From positions 248,001 to 312,000 of the forward strand of contig JAMLHE010000004.1 in the NCBI GenBank assembly GCA_023957315.1: DNA of 64,000 bases, given 5' to 3'. This document shows, piece after piece, positions 45,770 to 55,114 of the stretch. The DNA comes from Candidatus Kapaibacterium sp. (GTDB taxonomy: Bacteria > Bacteroidota > Ignavibacteria > Kapaibacteriales > UBA2268). Position 1 is the first letter of the stretch, and the number at the start of each line of letters is the position of its first letter. The position numbers and the translations under genes were made by a program. The notes under the pieces were generated by a model, which worked only from the letters and a program-made list of their open reading frames with translations, searched no databases and was not told the DNA's origin.

Positions 45770-46201
45770 TTGGAAGAACCAAAAATTTACGCCGCCGGAA
45801 TTTTATTATTTTCGTTAGAACCGAAACTTCGGTTTTTGTTATTGCGGCATCGCACACGCTGGGATTTGCCTAAGGGACATATGGAACATAGCGAATCGCT
45901 GAAAGAGTGTGCATTTAGAGAATTTTACGAGGAGACCGGCATTTACCCTGATTTGATTAGACTTATAGATGGTTTTCAGTACCAAACTCAGTATTATACC
46001 AAAACGCGAAAATTTCAGTCGAAACCGATACTCAAGGAATTAAATATTTTTCTTGGGCTGATTGACCATACGCCGGATATCAAGTTGACCGAGCACAGCC
46101 ATTTTGAATGGATAGATTGGGCTCCACCGCATAAAATTCAGTTAGAAACTATTGACCCCTTGCTCGCAGAAGTAGAAAAATTCTGGAAATCATACATTTA
46201 G
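45770..46201 (+). CDS. Nudix hydrolase
   Basis: The 143-residue product has a complete Nudix box G-x5-E-x7-RE-U-xEE-x-G-U at 36-58 (GHMEHSESLKECAFREFYEE). The surrounding sequence (WDLPKGHMEHSESL, and YYTKTRKFQSKPILKE) is like the bis(5'-nucleosyl)-tetraphosphatase subgroup, which cleaves Ap4A-type dinucleotides; this is inference. Start is a TTG at 45770, no ATG fits. It is divergent from the DUF444 gene and its end overlaps the convergent ABC exporter gene by 12 bases. Confidence 0.9.
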   Translation: MEEPKIYAAGILLFSLEPKLRFLLLRHRTRWDLPKGHMEHSESLKECAFREFYEETGIYPDLIRLIDGFQYQTQYYTKTRKFQSKPILKELNIFLGLIDHTPDIKLTEHSHFEWIDWAPPHKIQLETIDPLLAEVEKFWKSYI

Positions 46202-48067
46202 CGTCGCTTGGGAAAATTGCAAGTCATACAGCATTTTATAAACACCTGAATGTGCAATAAGCTCCTTATGAGTTCCACTTTCAGCGATTTTGCCTTTGTC
46301 GAACACGTAAATCATATCGCAATCAATAATTGTAGCCAATCGGTGAGCTACGATTATTGCAGTTTTGTCGGCAAGCGATTTGTTGATTGCAGCTTGGACA
46401 ATTTTTTCGGATTCGGCATCGAGAGCTGAAGTTGCTTCATCGAAAATTAGTATCTGAGGTCCGCGAATTAGCGCCCGTGCAATAGCAATGCGTTGCCTTT
46501 CGCCACCTGATAGCGTAACTCCTCGGTCGCCCACAACAGTATCGAAGCCATTTTTTGTATTCATAATGAAATCATAGGCGTTGGATTTTTTAGCTGCACT
46601 GATTATTTGCTCTTCAGTTGCTGATTTGAATCCATATTTGATATTGTTTCGGATAGTATCGTTGAAAAGCATGTTTTCCTGCCCTACAATGCCAAATAGG
46701 GAGCGATAAGATTTGGTATCGAGCATTTTGATGTCCTGCCCGTCAATTTCAATCTTGCCACTGTTTGGGTCATAGAATCTGATTACCAAATCCAGCATCG
46801 TTGATTTGCCGCTTCCGCTCGAACCGACAAAAGCTATTTTCCGAGACTTTGGAAGCACCAATGATACGCCATCAATCACAGGTGAATTATCGTATGAAAA
46901 TACAAGGTCTTTTATTTCGATTTGAGCATTGAAATCGCTTATTTTCTCAGTTCCGGGCATCACTTTTGGCTCATAATCAAGCACGCTGAATACTCTTTCT
47001 GCGGCAACCAGACCATGTTGGAATCTCGAAATTGAGTTCACAATAGTGGCAACGGGCGACATAATTGAAAACAAAGCGAATAAAAAGAGCATCAATTTCT
47101 CGGGTTCCATTTGCCCGTTTAACACTTCGCCACCACCTACGAATAGCACAACACACAAAGCAAGAATAGCGAAAAATTCATTCGAAGTTGGTATCAATTC
47201 GATAATTTTGCGGTGTTTGACTGATGACTGTACATACTTTCCGGTTTCTGTAGTGAATTTTTCATTTGCGGTATCTTCGGCATTGTAGGCTTTGATAACG
47301 CGAATTCCGGTAATGGTTTCCGATAAAGTCGAAGTGTATTCGCCCATTGCTGCTTGCATTCTGCCAGCGTAACGACGGAGAAACTTCATTGCTCCTCTGA
47401 CTAAGAAAAAGCTGATAATACTCGTACTGAAGGCAATTAGCGTAAGTATTGGCGAAATAGACAGCAGTAACAACATGAACAGCAAAACTTGGATAATTTC
47501 ACGGAGAAAAACTGTAATGGAATTTAGGGTTGAAGAATTGATTACCTGAACATCGTTTGTGAGTATGGAGATTAGATTGCCTTGTCGATTGATGGAAAAA
47601 AAGTCAACCGATAAATCCGTCAACTTGGCAAAGACTTTATCGCGAATGGATTTGATTATACCTTCTTCCAACTTGGTTGAGACAATTCCTGCCACATACT
47701 TGAAAATATTTTTCAGAGCAAATACAACGATTATCAAAGCACTAATTTTATAGAGTACATCCCCGCTGTCATCTCGCAGCCCAATCAGGCTGTACATGAA
47801 ATCAAAAAATGAGTCAGTGATATTATTCAATGGATTAGTGCTTTCAGCAGTCTCGGTTTTGACTTTCCCATCCGAAAAAATCACTTCGAGAATCGGCAGT
47901 ATCAAAGTTACCGAGACAGTATTTAGAAACGAGAAGATTGTGTTCAGTACAATTTGCAGCACCATCAGCCACTTAAAGGGGATTACGTACTTTGCGATTC
48001 GGAGCAAATTACTGAATGAACCCGTTTTCTTCTGAGTATTTGTATTATCTTTCAAATTATTTTTCAT
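46190..48067 (-). CDS. MsbA-like ABC exporter (membrane and ATPase domains fused)
   Basis: The 625-residue half-transporter has six membrane helices in the first ~350 residues and a nucleotide-binding domain with Walker A GSSGSGKST, Q-loop region VGQENMLFNDTIRNNI, signature LSGGERQRIAIARAL, Walker B ILIFDEATSALD and the H-loop VAHRLATI. This is the lipid-A flippase/multidrug exporter type. A role in lipopolysaccharide export is plausible, as lpx genes lie elsewhere in the window, but the sequence does not fix the substrate. I start at the ATG at 48067 (MKNNLKDN). Confidence 0.9.
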   Translation of the reverse strand: MKNNLKDNTNTQKKTGSFSNLLRIAKYVIPFKWLMVLQIVLNTIFSFLNTVSVTLILPILEVIFSDGKVKTETAESTNPLNNITDSFFDFMYSLIGLRDDSGDVLYKISALIIVVFALKNIFKYVAGIVSTKLEEGIIKSIRDKVFAKLTDLSVDFFSINRQGNLISILTNDVQVINSSTLNSITVFLREIIQVLLFMLLLLSISPILTLIAFSTSIISFFLVRGAMKFLRRYAGRMQAAMGEYTSTLSETITGIRVIKAYNAEDTANEKFTTETGKYVQSSVKHRKIIELIPTSNEFFAILALCVVLFVGGGEVLNGQMEPEKLMLFLFALFSIMSPVATIVNSISRFQHGLVAAERVFSVLDYEPKVMPGTEKISDFNAQIEIKDLVFSYDNSPVIDGVSLVLPKSRKIAFVGSSGSGKSTMLDLVIRFYDPNSGKIEIDGQDIKMLDTKSYRSLFGIVGQENMLFNDTIRNNIKYGFKSATEEQIISAAKKSNAYDFIMNTKNGFDTVVGDRGVTLSGGERQRIAIARALIRGPQILIFDEATSALDAESEKIVQAAINKSLADKTAIIVAHRLATIIDCDMIYVFDKGKIAESGTHKELIAHSGVYKMLYDLQFSQATLNV

Positions 48068-48206
48068 TTTATAACAATGCAAAAATAAGAAAATAGAGTC
48101 CAACCGCTAAAATATATTGCTAATAACATCTTTATATTGTTTATTGGATAAATCGTAGTTTATTTGTAATTGACAATTTTTTGATTAAAATAAATCTGAA
48201 ATAGAA

Positions 48207-50261
48207 ATGCTCGAAAAACGAAGTATTGCATACAAAACATCATTCTTTATCCTATCAGCTTTGTCTGTGATTTTTTTCATCATATTCGGAGCAAACTACT
48301 TCCTATCGCGAGATTCAGCTATTTCGTCAGTTCGCGAAAAGGCAGAATTGATAACTAACAAAACATTGACCGAAATAGATATAAACCTTAAAAATGTAGA
48401 GAAGATTGCCCAAACCTCAGCCGTATTCATCTCATCGCAAAAGTTAGATTCAGCTGCAATATGTGATTTTTTGCGTTCAGTAGTCGAATCAAATGATGAA
48501 ATTTATGGCTCGACAATTTCGCTCGAACCCTATTTGGTTGATACTTCGCTTAAATATTTTGCTCCATATTACTACAGAAACGCCGAGAATGTGCTTTATG
48601 GCGACCTTTCCGATACATCGTACAACTATTTGATTTGGGATTGGTACAAAATTCCGAAAGATAAAGGTGTCCCTTTATGGAGCGAACCCTACTTTGATGA
48701 GGGCGGTGGAGACATTTTCATGTCAACATATTCATTGCCGATATTTAAAAAGATTGGCGAATACGAACGCTTTTCGGGTGTTGTTACATGCGATATCGCT
48801 TTGGAAGCACTGAAAGATTATGTTTCGACAATCAATGTTTACAAATCAGGTTACGCTTTTTTAATTTCAAAAACAGGCAAAATCATTGCACACCCTTTCG
48901 CAAATTACGAGCGTGACACATCTATATCTCATATGGCAGAGAGGACAAACAATCCGGGTTTGAATATGGTCGGTAAAAAAATGACAGGCGGCACAGCGGA
49001 ATTTTTGGAATATTACAGCCCCTTTGCCCAAACAGACGGCTTTCTTTACTATGCTCCATTGCCAACAAGTGGATGGGCTCTTGGTTTGTTTTTTCCTCGG
49101 GATGAAATTATGGAAGAAGTAAACTCTCGGAGCATTTTGATTTTGCTAATCGGATTAGCCGGATTTATTATCCTATTCATTATCATTATTCTAATCTCAA
49201 AAAATATTTCAAAGCCTATATCAAAAGCTGTTGAGCTTGGGGAATTTCTTGCAGCCGGAGATTTCCAAGAAGCTCAATCATTGATTGAAAATATGAGAAG
49301 CGAGTACGAAAAGAAAGGGATAATGACAAATAATGATTCATTTCTGAACTCCAAAAACGAAGTCGTACGCTTAGTTCGGACAGCATTGATTATGACATCC
49401 AATCTCAGTTCGCTGATTGGAAAGGTGCAACAATCATCGCTCGAAGTCCGAAGTGCAGTCAATGAAATCAATGCTTCGGCAAGAGATTTGGAAACAAGTG
49501 CTACCGAGCAAGCTGCTTCATCGCATGAAGTAACGGCGTCAAGCACTGAGATTGCATCTATATCGAATAAACTTGTCAAAACGATGGATGCAATTAGCAG
49601 CAGAATACAAGCTTCAGTTCAAAACACTCAAGACGGTAAAGTAAAACTCGACGAAATGGAGAGACATGTTTCGGGATTTGTGAACTCGACAAAGCTATTT
49701 TATGATAAATTTTCGATAGTGGAAGACAAAGCAAAGAAAATCTCGGGAATCGTCACAACTATAAACAAAATTTCCGACCAAACGGGATTGCTTGCACTCA
49801 ATGCAGCTATCGAAGCAGAACGAGCCGGTGAATACGGCAAAGGCTTTTCGATTGTTGCGAGAGAAATAAGCAGATTGTCTGACCTGACCAAAATTGCAGC
49901 TAAAGATATTGCTTATATGGTCAAGGAAATGCAAAATTCTGTCAAAACCGGAATAGGCGAAATTACAAAATTTACCGACAATGTGAATTTGACAATTACA
50001 GAAGTGATTGACATAAGCCGCCATCTTAGTTCTATAATTGACGAAGTGCAAGAGATGGAACCTGAGTTCAGGGTGGTTAATTCGGGGATGAAGAACCAAA
50101 ATTCGGCAGCAAACCAAATTAATCAAGCTATGAAACAGTTGAATATCACAATTGACCAAACTAAAAATTCATTGACTGAATTTCAAAAGGCTACAAATCA
50201 GTTAGTTCAATCAATGCACGAACTTTCTGAAGAGATTTCCTTATTCAAATTGAAAAGTTAG
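48207..50261 (+). CDS. Methyl-accepting chemotaxis protein
   Basis: The 684-residue receptor has a membrane span near residue 13-35, a periplasmic dCache-like sensor domain (VDTSLKYFAPYYYRNAENV, APLPTSGWALGLFFPRDEI), a second span near 310-335 and a HAMP-like segment (KNISKPISKAVELGEFLAAG). The cytoplasmic signalling coil has the conserved hairpin tip TGLLALNAAIEAERAGEYGKGFSIVA, shown here only in part: LALNAAIEAERAGEYGKGF. It passes signals to a CheA/CheW complex. The ligand is unknown. No other che gene is in the window. Confidence 0.95.
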   Translation: MLEKRSIAYKTSFFILSALSVIFFIIFGANYFLSRDSAISSVREKAELITNKTLTEIDINLKNVEKIAQTSAVFISSQKLDSAAICDFLRSVVESNDEIYGSTISLEPYLVDTSLKYFAPYYYRNAENVLYGDLSDTSYNYLIWDWYKIPKDKGVPLWSEPYFDEGGGDIFMSTYSLPIFKKIGEYERFSGVVTCDIALEALKDYVSTINVYKSGYAFLISKTGKIIAHPFANYERDTSISHMAERTNNPGLNMVGKKMTGGTAEFLEYYSPFAQTDGFLYYAPLPTSGWALGLFFPRDEIMEEVNSRSILILLIGLAGFIILFIIIILISKNISKPISKAVELGEFLAAGDFQEAQSLIENMRSEYEKKGIMTNNDSFLNSKNEVVRLVRTALIMTSNLSSLIGKVQQSSLEVRSAVNEINASARDLETSATEQAASSHEVTASSTEIASISNKLVKTMDAISSRIQASVQNTQDGKVKLDEMERHVSGFVNSTKLFYDKFSIVEDKAKKISGIVTTINKISDQTGLLALNAAIEAERAGEYGKGFSIVAREISRLSDLTKIAAKDIAYMVKEMQNSVKTGIGEITKFTDNVNLTITEVIDISRHLSSIIDEVQEMEPEFRVVNSGMKNQNSAANQINQAMKQLNITIDQTKNSLTEFQKATNQLVQSMHELSEEISLFKLKS

Positions 50262-50266
50262 CTTAT

Positions 50267-50665
50267 TTATTGATTGCTTAATAATGCGGGAATTACTAAG
50301 TAAAATCGGGGAATTTCTACCTGAAAAAAGACGCCTTCGTCTGTGATGAAAGTATATTCGCCTTCCATAGTGCCCCACTCTGTATCCATCGGGCAATTGC
50401 TTGTGTAAGTAAATGTTTGCCCGGGGAATAATTTCGGGGTAAACCCAACAACTCCATCGCCTCTGACTTCATCGCGATTGCCGTCAGCATTAATTATTAT
50501 CCAATGACGAGATAATAATTGCACTTGCTTTTTCCCCAAATTAGTCAAAGTAACAGTATATGCAAAGAAATTCCGCGAATCACCTTGCACCCTATCAGGT
50601 GATATGTATTCGGTTACCACTTCCACTAAAATCTCATTTGTAATTTTTTGATTTTTTGTATTCAT
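50267..50665 (-). CDS. apaG: ApaG family protein
   Basis: ApaG is a small fibronectin-III-like protein whose loss in enteric bacteria affects Co2+ resistance and Mg2+ efflux; the mechanism is unknown. The 132-residue sequence shows the family core GVVGFTPKLFPGQTFTYTSN followed by MEGEYTFITDEG and VEIPRFYLVIP. It is convergent with the chemotaxis receptor gene and has 5 bp between stops. Confidence 0.92.
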   Translation of the reverse strand: MNTKNQKITNEILVEVVTEYISPDRVQGDSRNFFAYTVTLTNLGKKQVQLLSRHWIIINADGNRDEVRGDGVVGFTPKLFPGQTFTYTSNCPMDTEWGTMEGEYTFITDEGVFFQVEIPRFYLVIPALLSNQ

Positions 50666-50781
50666 ATTCTAATTTTTTAATTTAATAAACCAAGAATCTT
50701 TCGTAATATTGTAAAGTATTATTAATAAAATAGAAAAGATTATTTTTAAAAATATACACTATTAGAGTCAAGGTTAAATTT

Positions 50782-51357
50782 ATGAAACGAATAATACTTC
50801 TCATCACAGGACTGGTACTGCTTTCTACCTACAATTCATTTTCACAAAAGAGCTTCACCACTTATTACGAAATGCGCGATTTTATGCAAGCATCATCGGG
50901 AGCTTTCAAATTTGGTTTATATGGATTCGATAATCCGGCAATATTGAACTACAATCGAAGTAGCTTAGACATGTTGGGGATAATTTCAAGCCAAGAAAAT
51001 ATAATTGGGTTCAAACGCTGGGGCTTGTTCACCGGACTTGGTGGAACAGGATTTGGTGTAATGTCGCGTTTTTACGACGGAAAACCGGCTTATGATTACC
51101 GCATCTCGCAAAGCTTTGGCAGCAAAACCTTTGGGATGGGCTTGTCATACGGTTGGACAAATAATCATGGCAGTAAATACGGTTTCGGTGACATGATGCA
51201 AGTTGGGATGTTAATTCGTCCAAACGGAAATTTATCCTTGGCGTTCAATCATGGCTTCTCGTTGATGAATTCCCATGCTGAAACAGTTGCAGAAATCGCA
51301 ACGCCCATTTACCGACTACCCGATGACATTTTTATGGATGTCATTATTCGACGATAA
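50782..51357 (+). CDS. N-terminal barrel-like part of an SppA-type protein (ends at an in-frame TAA)
   Basis: This 191-residue ORF has a signal peptide (MKRIILLITGLVLLSTYNSFS) followed by alternating Gly/aromatic strands that look like an outer-membrane barrel (GLFTGLGGTGFGVMSRFYDG, MGLSYGWTNNHGSKYG). It stops at TAA 51355-51357. The next ORF continues in exactly the same frame, and the sequence before and after the stop reads as one barrel (…MDVIIRR, stop, KFVELNYSGGLSWEF). So this is most likely the 5' part of one gene with the protease 51370-53277, broken by a nonsense codon or a pair of small frameshifts. Confidence 0.7.
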   Translation: MKRIILLITGLVLLSTYNSFSQKSFTTYYEMRDFMQASSGAFKFGLYGFDNPAILNYNRSSLDMLGIISSQENIIGFKRWGLFTGLGGTGFGVMSRFYDGKPAYDYRISQSFGSKTFGMGLSYGWTNNHGSKYGFGDMMQVGMLIRPNGNLSLAFNHGFSLMNSHAETVAEIATPIYRLPDDIFMDVIIRR

Positions 51358-51369
51358 AAATTTGTCGAA

Positions 51370-53277
51370 TTGAACTACAGCGGTGGCTTGTCATGGGAAT
51401 TTGCACTGGGAATCAGAGCCAATGGGCGATATTTCAGCGATGAAGTTTATTCATTGGGTGTAGATGTCAGTTTTGGCAGATATGGCATGGGTTATAATCA
51501 GGTTTCAAATTCGTCGGACGGGTTCGCACAATCTGCGATTGGATTAAGAATGTTTGGAAATGATAGGACATTTACAGATGATGTTTTGTCGGAAGATATG
51601 TTTGTAGCATTGGATTTGTCAGGTACGATTAAATATCAACGAAATCGTTGGTTTGATGATTCGATGACATTAATTGATTTGATATACCTTATTGATGAAT
51701 CAATAAAAGATAAGTATATCAAAGGCATGGTGGTCAATTTGACTAATTTTTCAGCAAATAAATCCATGATTTGGGAAATTAGAAACAAATTACTCGAATT
51801 TAAAAATTCGGGCAAAACAATTGTAGCATATATTGACAGAGCCTCGATTGATTTGTATCACTTGGCATCAGTAGCGGATAAAATCATCATTGATGAAATG
51901 GGATACGTCAGTATTAAGGGATATGCTTCTGGCAGGAGCTATTATAAGCGTATGTTTGATAATTTGGGAGTAGGATTTGAAGAATTGAGATTTTTCAAAT
52001 ACAAATCGGCTTTCGAAGACTACACACGGACTGAAATGTCCGAAGGTGAACGTGAACAACGCCAAGCTTTAGTAGATTCGTGGTACGAAACTACACGTTT
52101 AGAAATCTGTAATTCCCGAAGAATTAGCCAGAGCGATTTTGACAGGATTGTTGACTCGAAAATCGGATATTTCCCGAGTGATGCAATTGCAGAAAAATTG
52201 GCAGACGAAATGGGGCGTTGGATGGATATGCAAAAGAAAACATCAAGAGATTATCGAATTGCCGGAGTAGTTCCAATCGGATACAGACAATATCTCGAAG
52301 AACCTATAGACGACCAATGGGGTGCACCCAAGAAAAAAATCGCGATTTATTATCTGACCGGTGTTTGCGATATGGACGAAGGAATCAAAGCACGAGAAGC
52401 AGCCGAAACAATCAAATGGATATTAGAGAAATCCTCATATTCGGCATTGATTTTAAGAGTGGATTCTCCGGGCGGTGATGCTTTGGCTTCAGATTATATT
52501 TCAAAATTACTCAGTGAAAGAAAAGACAAAGTTAAAATTGTCAATGTAAAAAATGTAAGATTTGACCACTCTATATGGGCATCATTTTTTGCATTTGAAA
52601 AAGATGTAAAGCCTGTAATAGTTACACAAGGGATGGTAGCAGCTTCCGGTGGTTATTGGCTTTCGATGAATGCAGATGAAATTGTGGCTTCGCCATTTAC
52701 TGTTACCGGTTCGATTGGCGTAATTGGAGCATGGGTTTACGACAAAGGCTTGCAAGATACACTCGGCATAGGTTACGATATGATAAAAAGAGGTAAATAT
52801 TCCGATATGGGACAATCATATACCTTGCCGATTATCCCAATTGGATTGCCGATACGGAATTTAACTACTGATGAATTAGACCAACGTACAATAGAAATCA
52901 TGGCATTGTATGACAAGTTTATCACTCTTGTGGCTGAAGGAAGGGAGATGCCAAAAGATAATGTCGAAGTAGTCGCTCAAGGGAGAATTTGGACAGGAGC
53001 TGATGCTAAGAAAAATGGTTTGGTGGACAAAATCGGCGGTTTGGACGATGCAATTCAATTAGCTAAGGAAAAAGCCGGAATAAAAAAAGGCGAAAGATAC
53101 ACAATTGATGAATTCCCGACTCCTAAAATGTTCGACCTAATCCCCTTTATTTCAAACATGGTTGGAATCAACGTTGAAAAAACAAAGCAAGAAATCTCTA
53201 CATTAGATTTCTTGCTTCAAAACAACGGCAAACCAATGCCAATGCTTTCTATAGATTATTGGGATATAGTCAAATAA
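51370..53277 (+). CDS. sppA: Signal peptide peptidase SppA-like serine protease
   Basis: This reading frame shows two SppA-type domains. The general-base Lys is at about residue 212 (FKYKSAFEDY) and the nucleophile Ser at about 426 (GMVAASGGYW), so both catalytic residues of the 67-kDa SppA type are present. About 75 residues of barrel-like sequence precede the protease fold, which begins near VALDLSGTI. No ATG stands close to the protease domain's N-terminal barrel strands; the listed start TTG 51370 is only the first possible one after the stop at 51355. If the gene is intact in the cell, the whole would be an 831-residue protein. SppA degrades leftover signal peptides or membrane proteins. 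Confidence 0.85.
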   Translation: MNYSGGLSWEFALGIRANGRYFSDEVYSLGVDVSFGRYGMGYNQVSNSSDGFAQSAIGLRMFGNDRTFTDDVLSEDMFVALDLSGTIKYQRNRWFDDSMTLIDLIYLIDESIKDKYIKGMVVNLTNFSANKSMIWEIRNKLLEFKNSGKTIVAYIDRASIDLYHLASVADKIIIDEMGYVSIKGYASGRSYYKRMFDNLGVGFEELRFFKYKSAFEDYTRTEMSEGEREQRQALVDSWYETTRLEICNSRRISQSDFDRIVDSKIGYFPSDAIAEKLADEMGRWMDMQKKTSRDYRIAGVVPIGYRQYLEEPIDDQWGAPKKKIAIYYLTGVCDMDEGIKAREAAETIKWILEKSSYSALILRVDSPGGDALASDYISKLLSERKDKVKIVNVKNVRFDHSIWASFFAFEKDVKPVIVTQGMVAASGGYWLSMNADEIVASPFTVTGSIGVIGAWVYDKGLQDTLGIGYDMIKRGKYSDMGQSYTLPIIPIGLPIRNLTTDELDQRTIEIMALYDKFITLVAEGREMPKDNVEVVAQGRIWTGADAKKNGLVDKIGGLDDAIQLAKEKAGIKKGERYTIDEFPTPKMFDLIPFISNMVGINVEKTKQEISTLDFLLQNNGKPMPMLSIDYWDIVK

Positions 53278-54177
53278 TTATCTACCCTGTTGAGCTTCGT
53301 CGTAAATTTGCGAATTTGAAGGGTCCAAATACATCAAATCACGGAAAACGCCCGGGTGTTTTTTGTAGCCTTTGAACATATCAGCTAATTCCGGCGCCTT
53401 CGCATCGAAAAAAGCTTGAATCAACACAGAAGGACTTGAGAGTTTTTTGTCTTTGAAATCTGCCATCTCTTGGATTACAAACGCTAAATTCGAAAGTCCT
53501 TGTTCTCGGTCTTCTGCCATAACGTCTAATCCGTCATAGTAATAGCTGAAGACTAATTTACGCAATGGCTCGAATTTCATATCGGTCAATTCCGAAATCA
53601 GCGTATAGCGAGTAAATTCGCCCGGAGTTGCAGTAGTTTGCCAACCATCGGCACCAAAAGCTGCACCCATCGTAACAATCATACGTGCTGCTTCATACAC
53701 ACGGCTTCCGCTGAGTGTTTCGTATGTATCAAGGTCAAATCCGATGATTAAAAGCATGTAAAAATCGAGCAAAGAAGTAAATTCATTATATCGCGAAGGA
53801 TTGTAGGAAAGCATAGCTCCACGATTATATTCAAAAACCCAAGTTCGGTCAATCAATTTCAAAGCGACCGACATACCGCCTTCTTGCCCGTAAATATAGC
53901 GTTTAGATGCGATGAACAACTGTGCTGCATATTTGTTTTGCATACCGCCGGTTACTGCAATATTCACTTCAATCGGGATTTTCGGTCCCTCCCATTCAAT
54001 GCTCGTAAATCTTTGGTTGTTAAGATATGTTTCGACATCGCCTTGCAATGACATTATATTTGTCCGATATTCTTCAGGAATGACCTCCATATTTACCGAA
54101 ACAGTAGCATCAATTTCTTGAGCTTTGATGGCAAAGGTGGCTAGCACAAAAACAACAAGTATTTTCAAATAATTCAT
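53278..54177 (-). CDS. porD: T9SS protein PorD (DUF4835)
   Basis: After a signal peptide (MNYLKILVVFVLATFAIKAQ) this ~299-residue protein matches PorD/DUF4835: it has the N-terminal beta-rich start QEIDATVSVNMEVIPEEYR, the MLLIIGFDLDTYETLSG region, the YYDGLDVMAEDREQGLSNL motif and VLIQAFFDAKAPELADMF. PorD is a periplasmic component of the type IX secretion/gliding machinery in Bacteroidota. It fits with the T9SS sorting domains on three large proteins in the window. The ATG at 54177 is chosen because it gives a clean signal peptide. Confidence 0.85.
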   Translation of the reverse strand: MNYLKILVVFVLATFAIKAQEIDATVSVNMEVIPEEYRTNIMSLQGDVETYLNNQRFTSIEWEGPKIPIEVNIAVTGGMQNKYAAQLFIASKRYIYGQEGGMSVALKLIDRTWVFEYNRGAMLSYNPSRYNEFTSLLDFYMLLIIGFDLDTYETLSGSRVYEAARMIVTMGAAFGADGWQTTATPGEFTRYTLISELTDMKFEPLRKLVFSYYYDGLDVMAEDREQGLSNLAFVIQEMADFKDKKLSSPSVLIQAFFDAKAPELADMFKGYKKHPGVFRDLMYLDPSNSQIYDEAQQGR

Positions 54178-54291
54178 GATATTTCCAATTTTGTTCTTGA
54201 TTATTTTACTAAAAATAAGTAATTTCACACAAAGTACTAAAACTAAAACGAAATAATTGACTAATAGTTTAGATTTGTCGGAAAATCATTC

Positions 54292-55107
54292 ATGAATCCG
54301 TGCCAAATTTTCAAAATTGTCCTTGTTATGTTTTTGCTGACTCCGGAAATCTTACTTTCACAGATTTTCGGTAAATATATTTTGGACCCAATTCCATCGG
54401 CAACTGCTAAAGCATCATTATTCAAATATTCAAAGAATCCTGCGAATGAATTATCCGACAAATTCTTCAACTCGGATTTAAGAATTTCACCGTATAGATT
54501 CGGCATCAAAGAGCTTACACCTGCAGAAATCAATTTTCAGTTCGGACTGTCGGAGAATCATTTTATCAATTCAAGTTTTTTCTACATCGGCAATAATTTA
54601 TACAACGAATATTCCGCCGAATTAGGCTACAGCACTAAATTATCCGATAAAATTCTCGTTGGCGTTGCAGCAGATTACAGCACAATCAATATTGACAGAT
54701 TCTCGTCGCAATCAGTATTTTCAGTACATATCGGGAGCAAATTATCAATCACCGACGATTTGGATGCCGGATTTTACTTGCGGAATTTGCTCAAATCATC
54801 TTATGGGAGCGACTCGCTTTATATTTGGCAAACGGCTGTGATTGGAGTTTCGTACCAAATTATGGAGGACGCCCAAATAGACGCAGACGCGATAATTGAT
54901 ATTACTCACAAATCCGCAATAGCTTTAGCTTTTAAATATTCGGTCTTTGAATTTGCAGATTTGAGAATTGCATGGAGGAACTCTCCCTCATTCGTTGAAG
55001 CCGGAATTTTGATAAAAGATATTTACTCGATAGATTTTGTGTTATTGACCCAATACAACAGCATTTTGGGCATATCGCCAATGATAGGAATGTCACTGAC
55101 TTATTGA
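54292..55107 (+). CDS. Outer-membrane barrel protein next to an HhH protein
   Basis: The 271-residue product has a signal peptide (MNPCQIFKIVLVMFLLTPEILLS) and a series of alternating strands ending in Tyr (MIGMSLTY), typical of an outer-membrane beta-barrel. It is weakly like PorV/PorQ-type barrels in its N-terminal strand ANELSDKFFNSDLRISPYRF, but I cannot place it firmly. The next gene starts 8 bp later and encodes a secreted helix-hairpin-helix barrel protein, so the pair is probably one unit. Confidence 0.65.
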   Translation: MNPCQIFKIVLVMFLLTPEILLSQIFGKYILDPIPSATAKASLFKYSKNPANELSDKFFNSDLRISPYRFGIKELTPAEINFQFGLSENHFINSSFFYIGNNLYNEYSAELGYSTKLSDKILVGVAADYSTINIDRFSSQSVFSVHIGSKLSITDDLDAGFYLRNLLKSSYGSDSLYIWQTAVIGVSYQIMEDAQIDADAIIDITHKSAIALAFKYSVFEFADLRIAWRNSPSFVEAGILIKDIYSIDFVLLTQYNSILGISPMIGMSLTY

Positions 55108-55114
55108 CGGCAGC

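Noticed and set aside
51355..51357. Selenocysteine or pyrrolysine at the stop inside the SppA frame
   Set aside because: The codon is TAA, not TGA or TAG, so neither recoding is possible.
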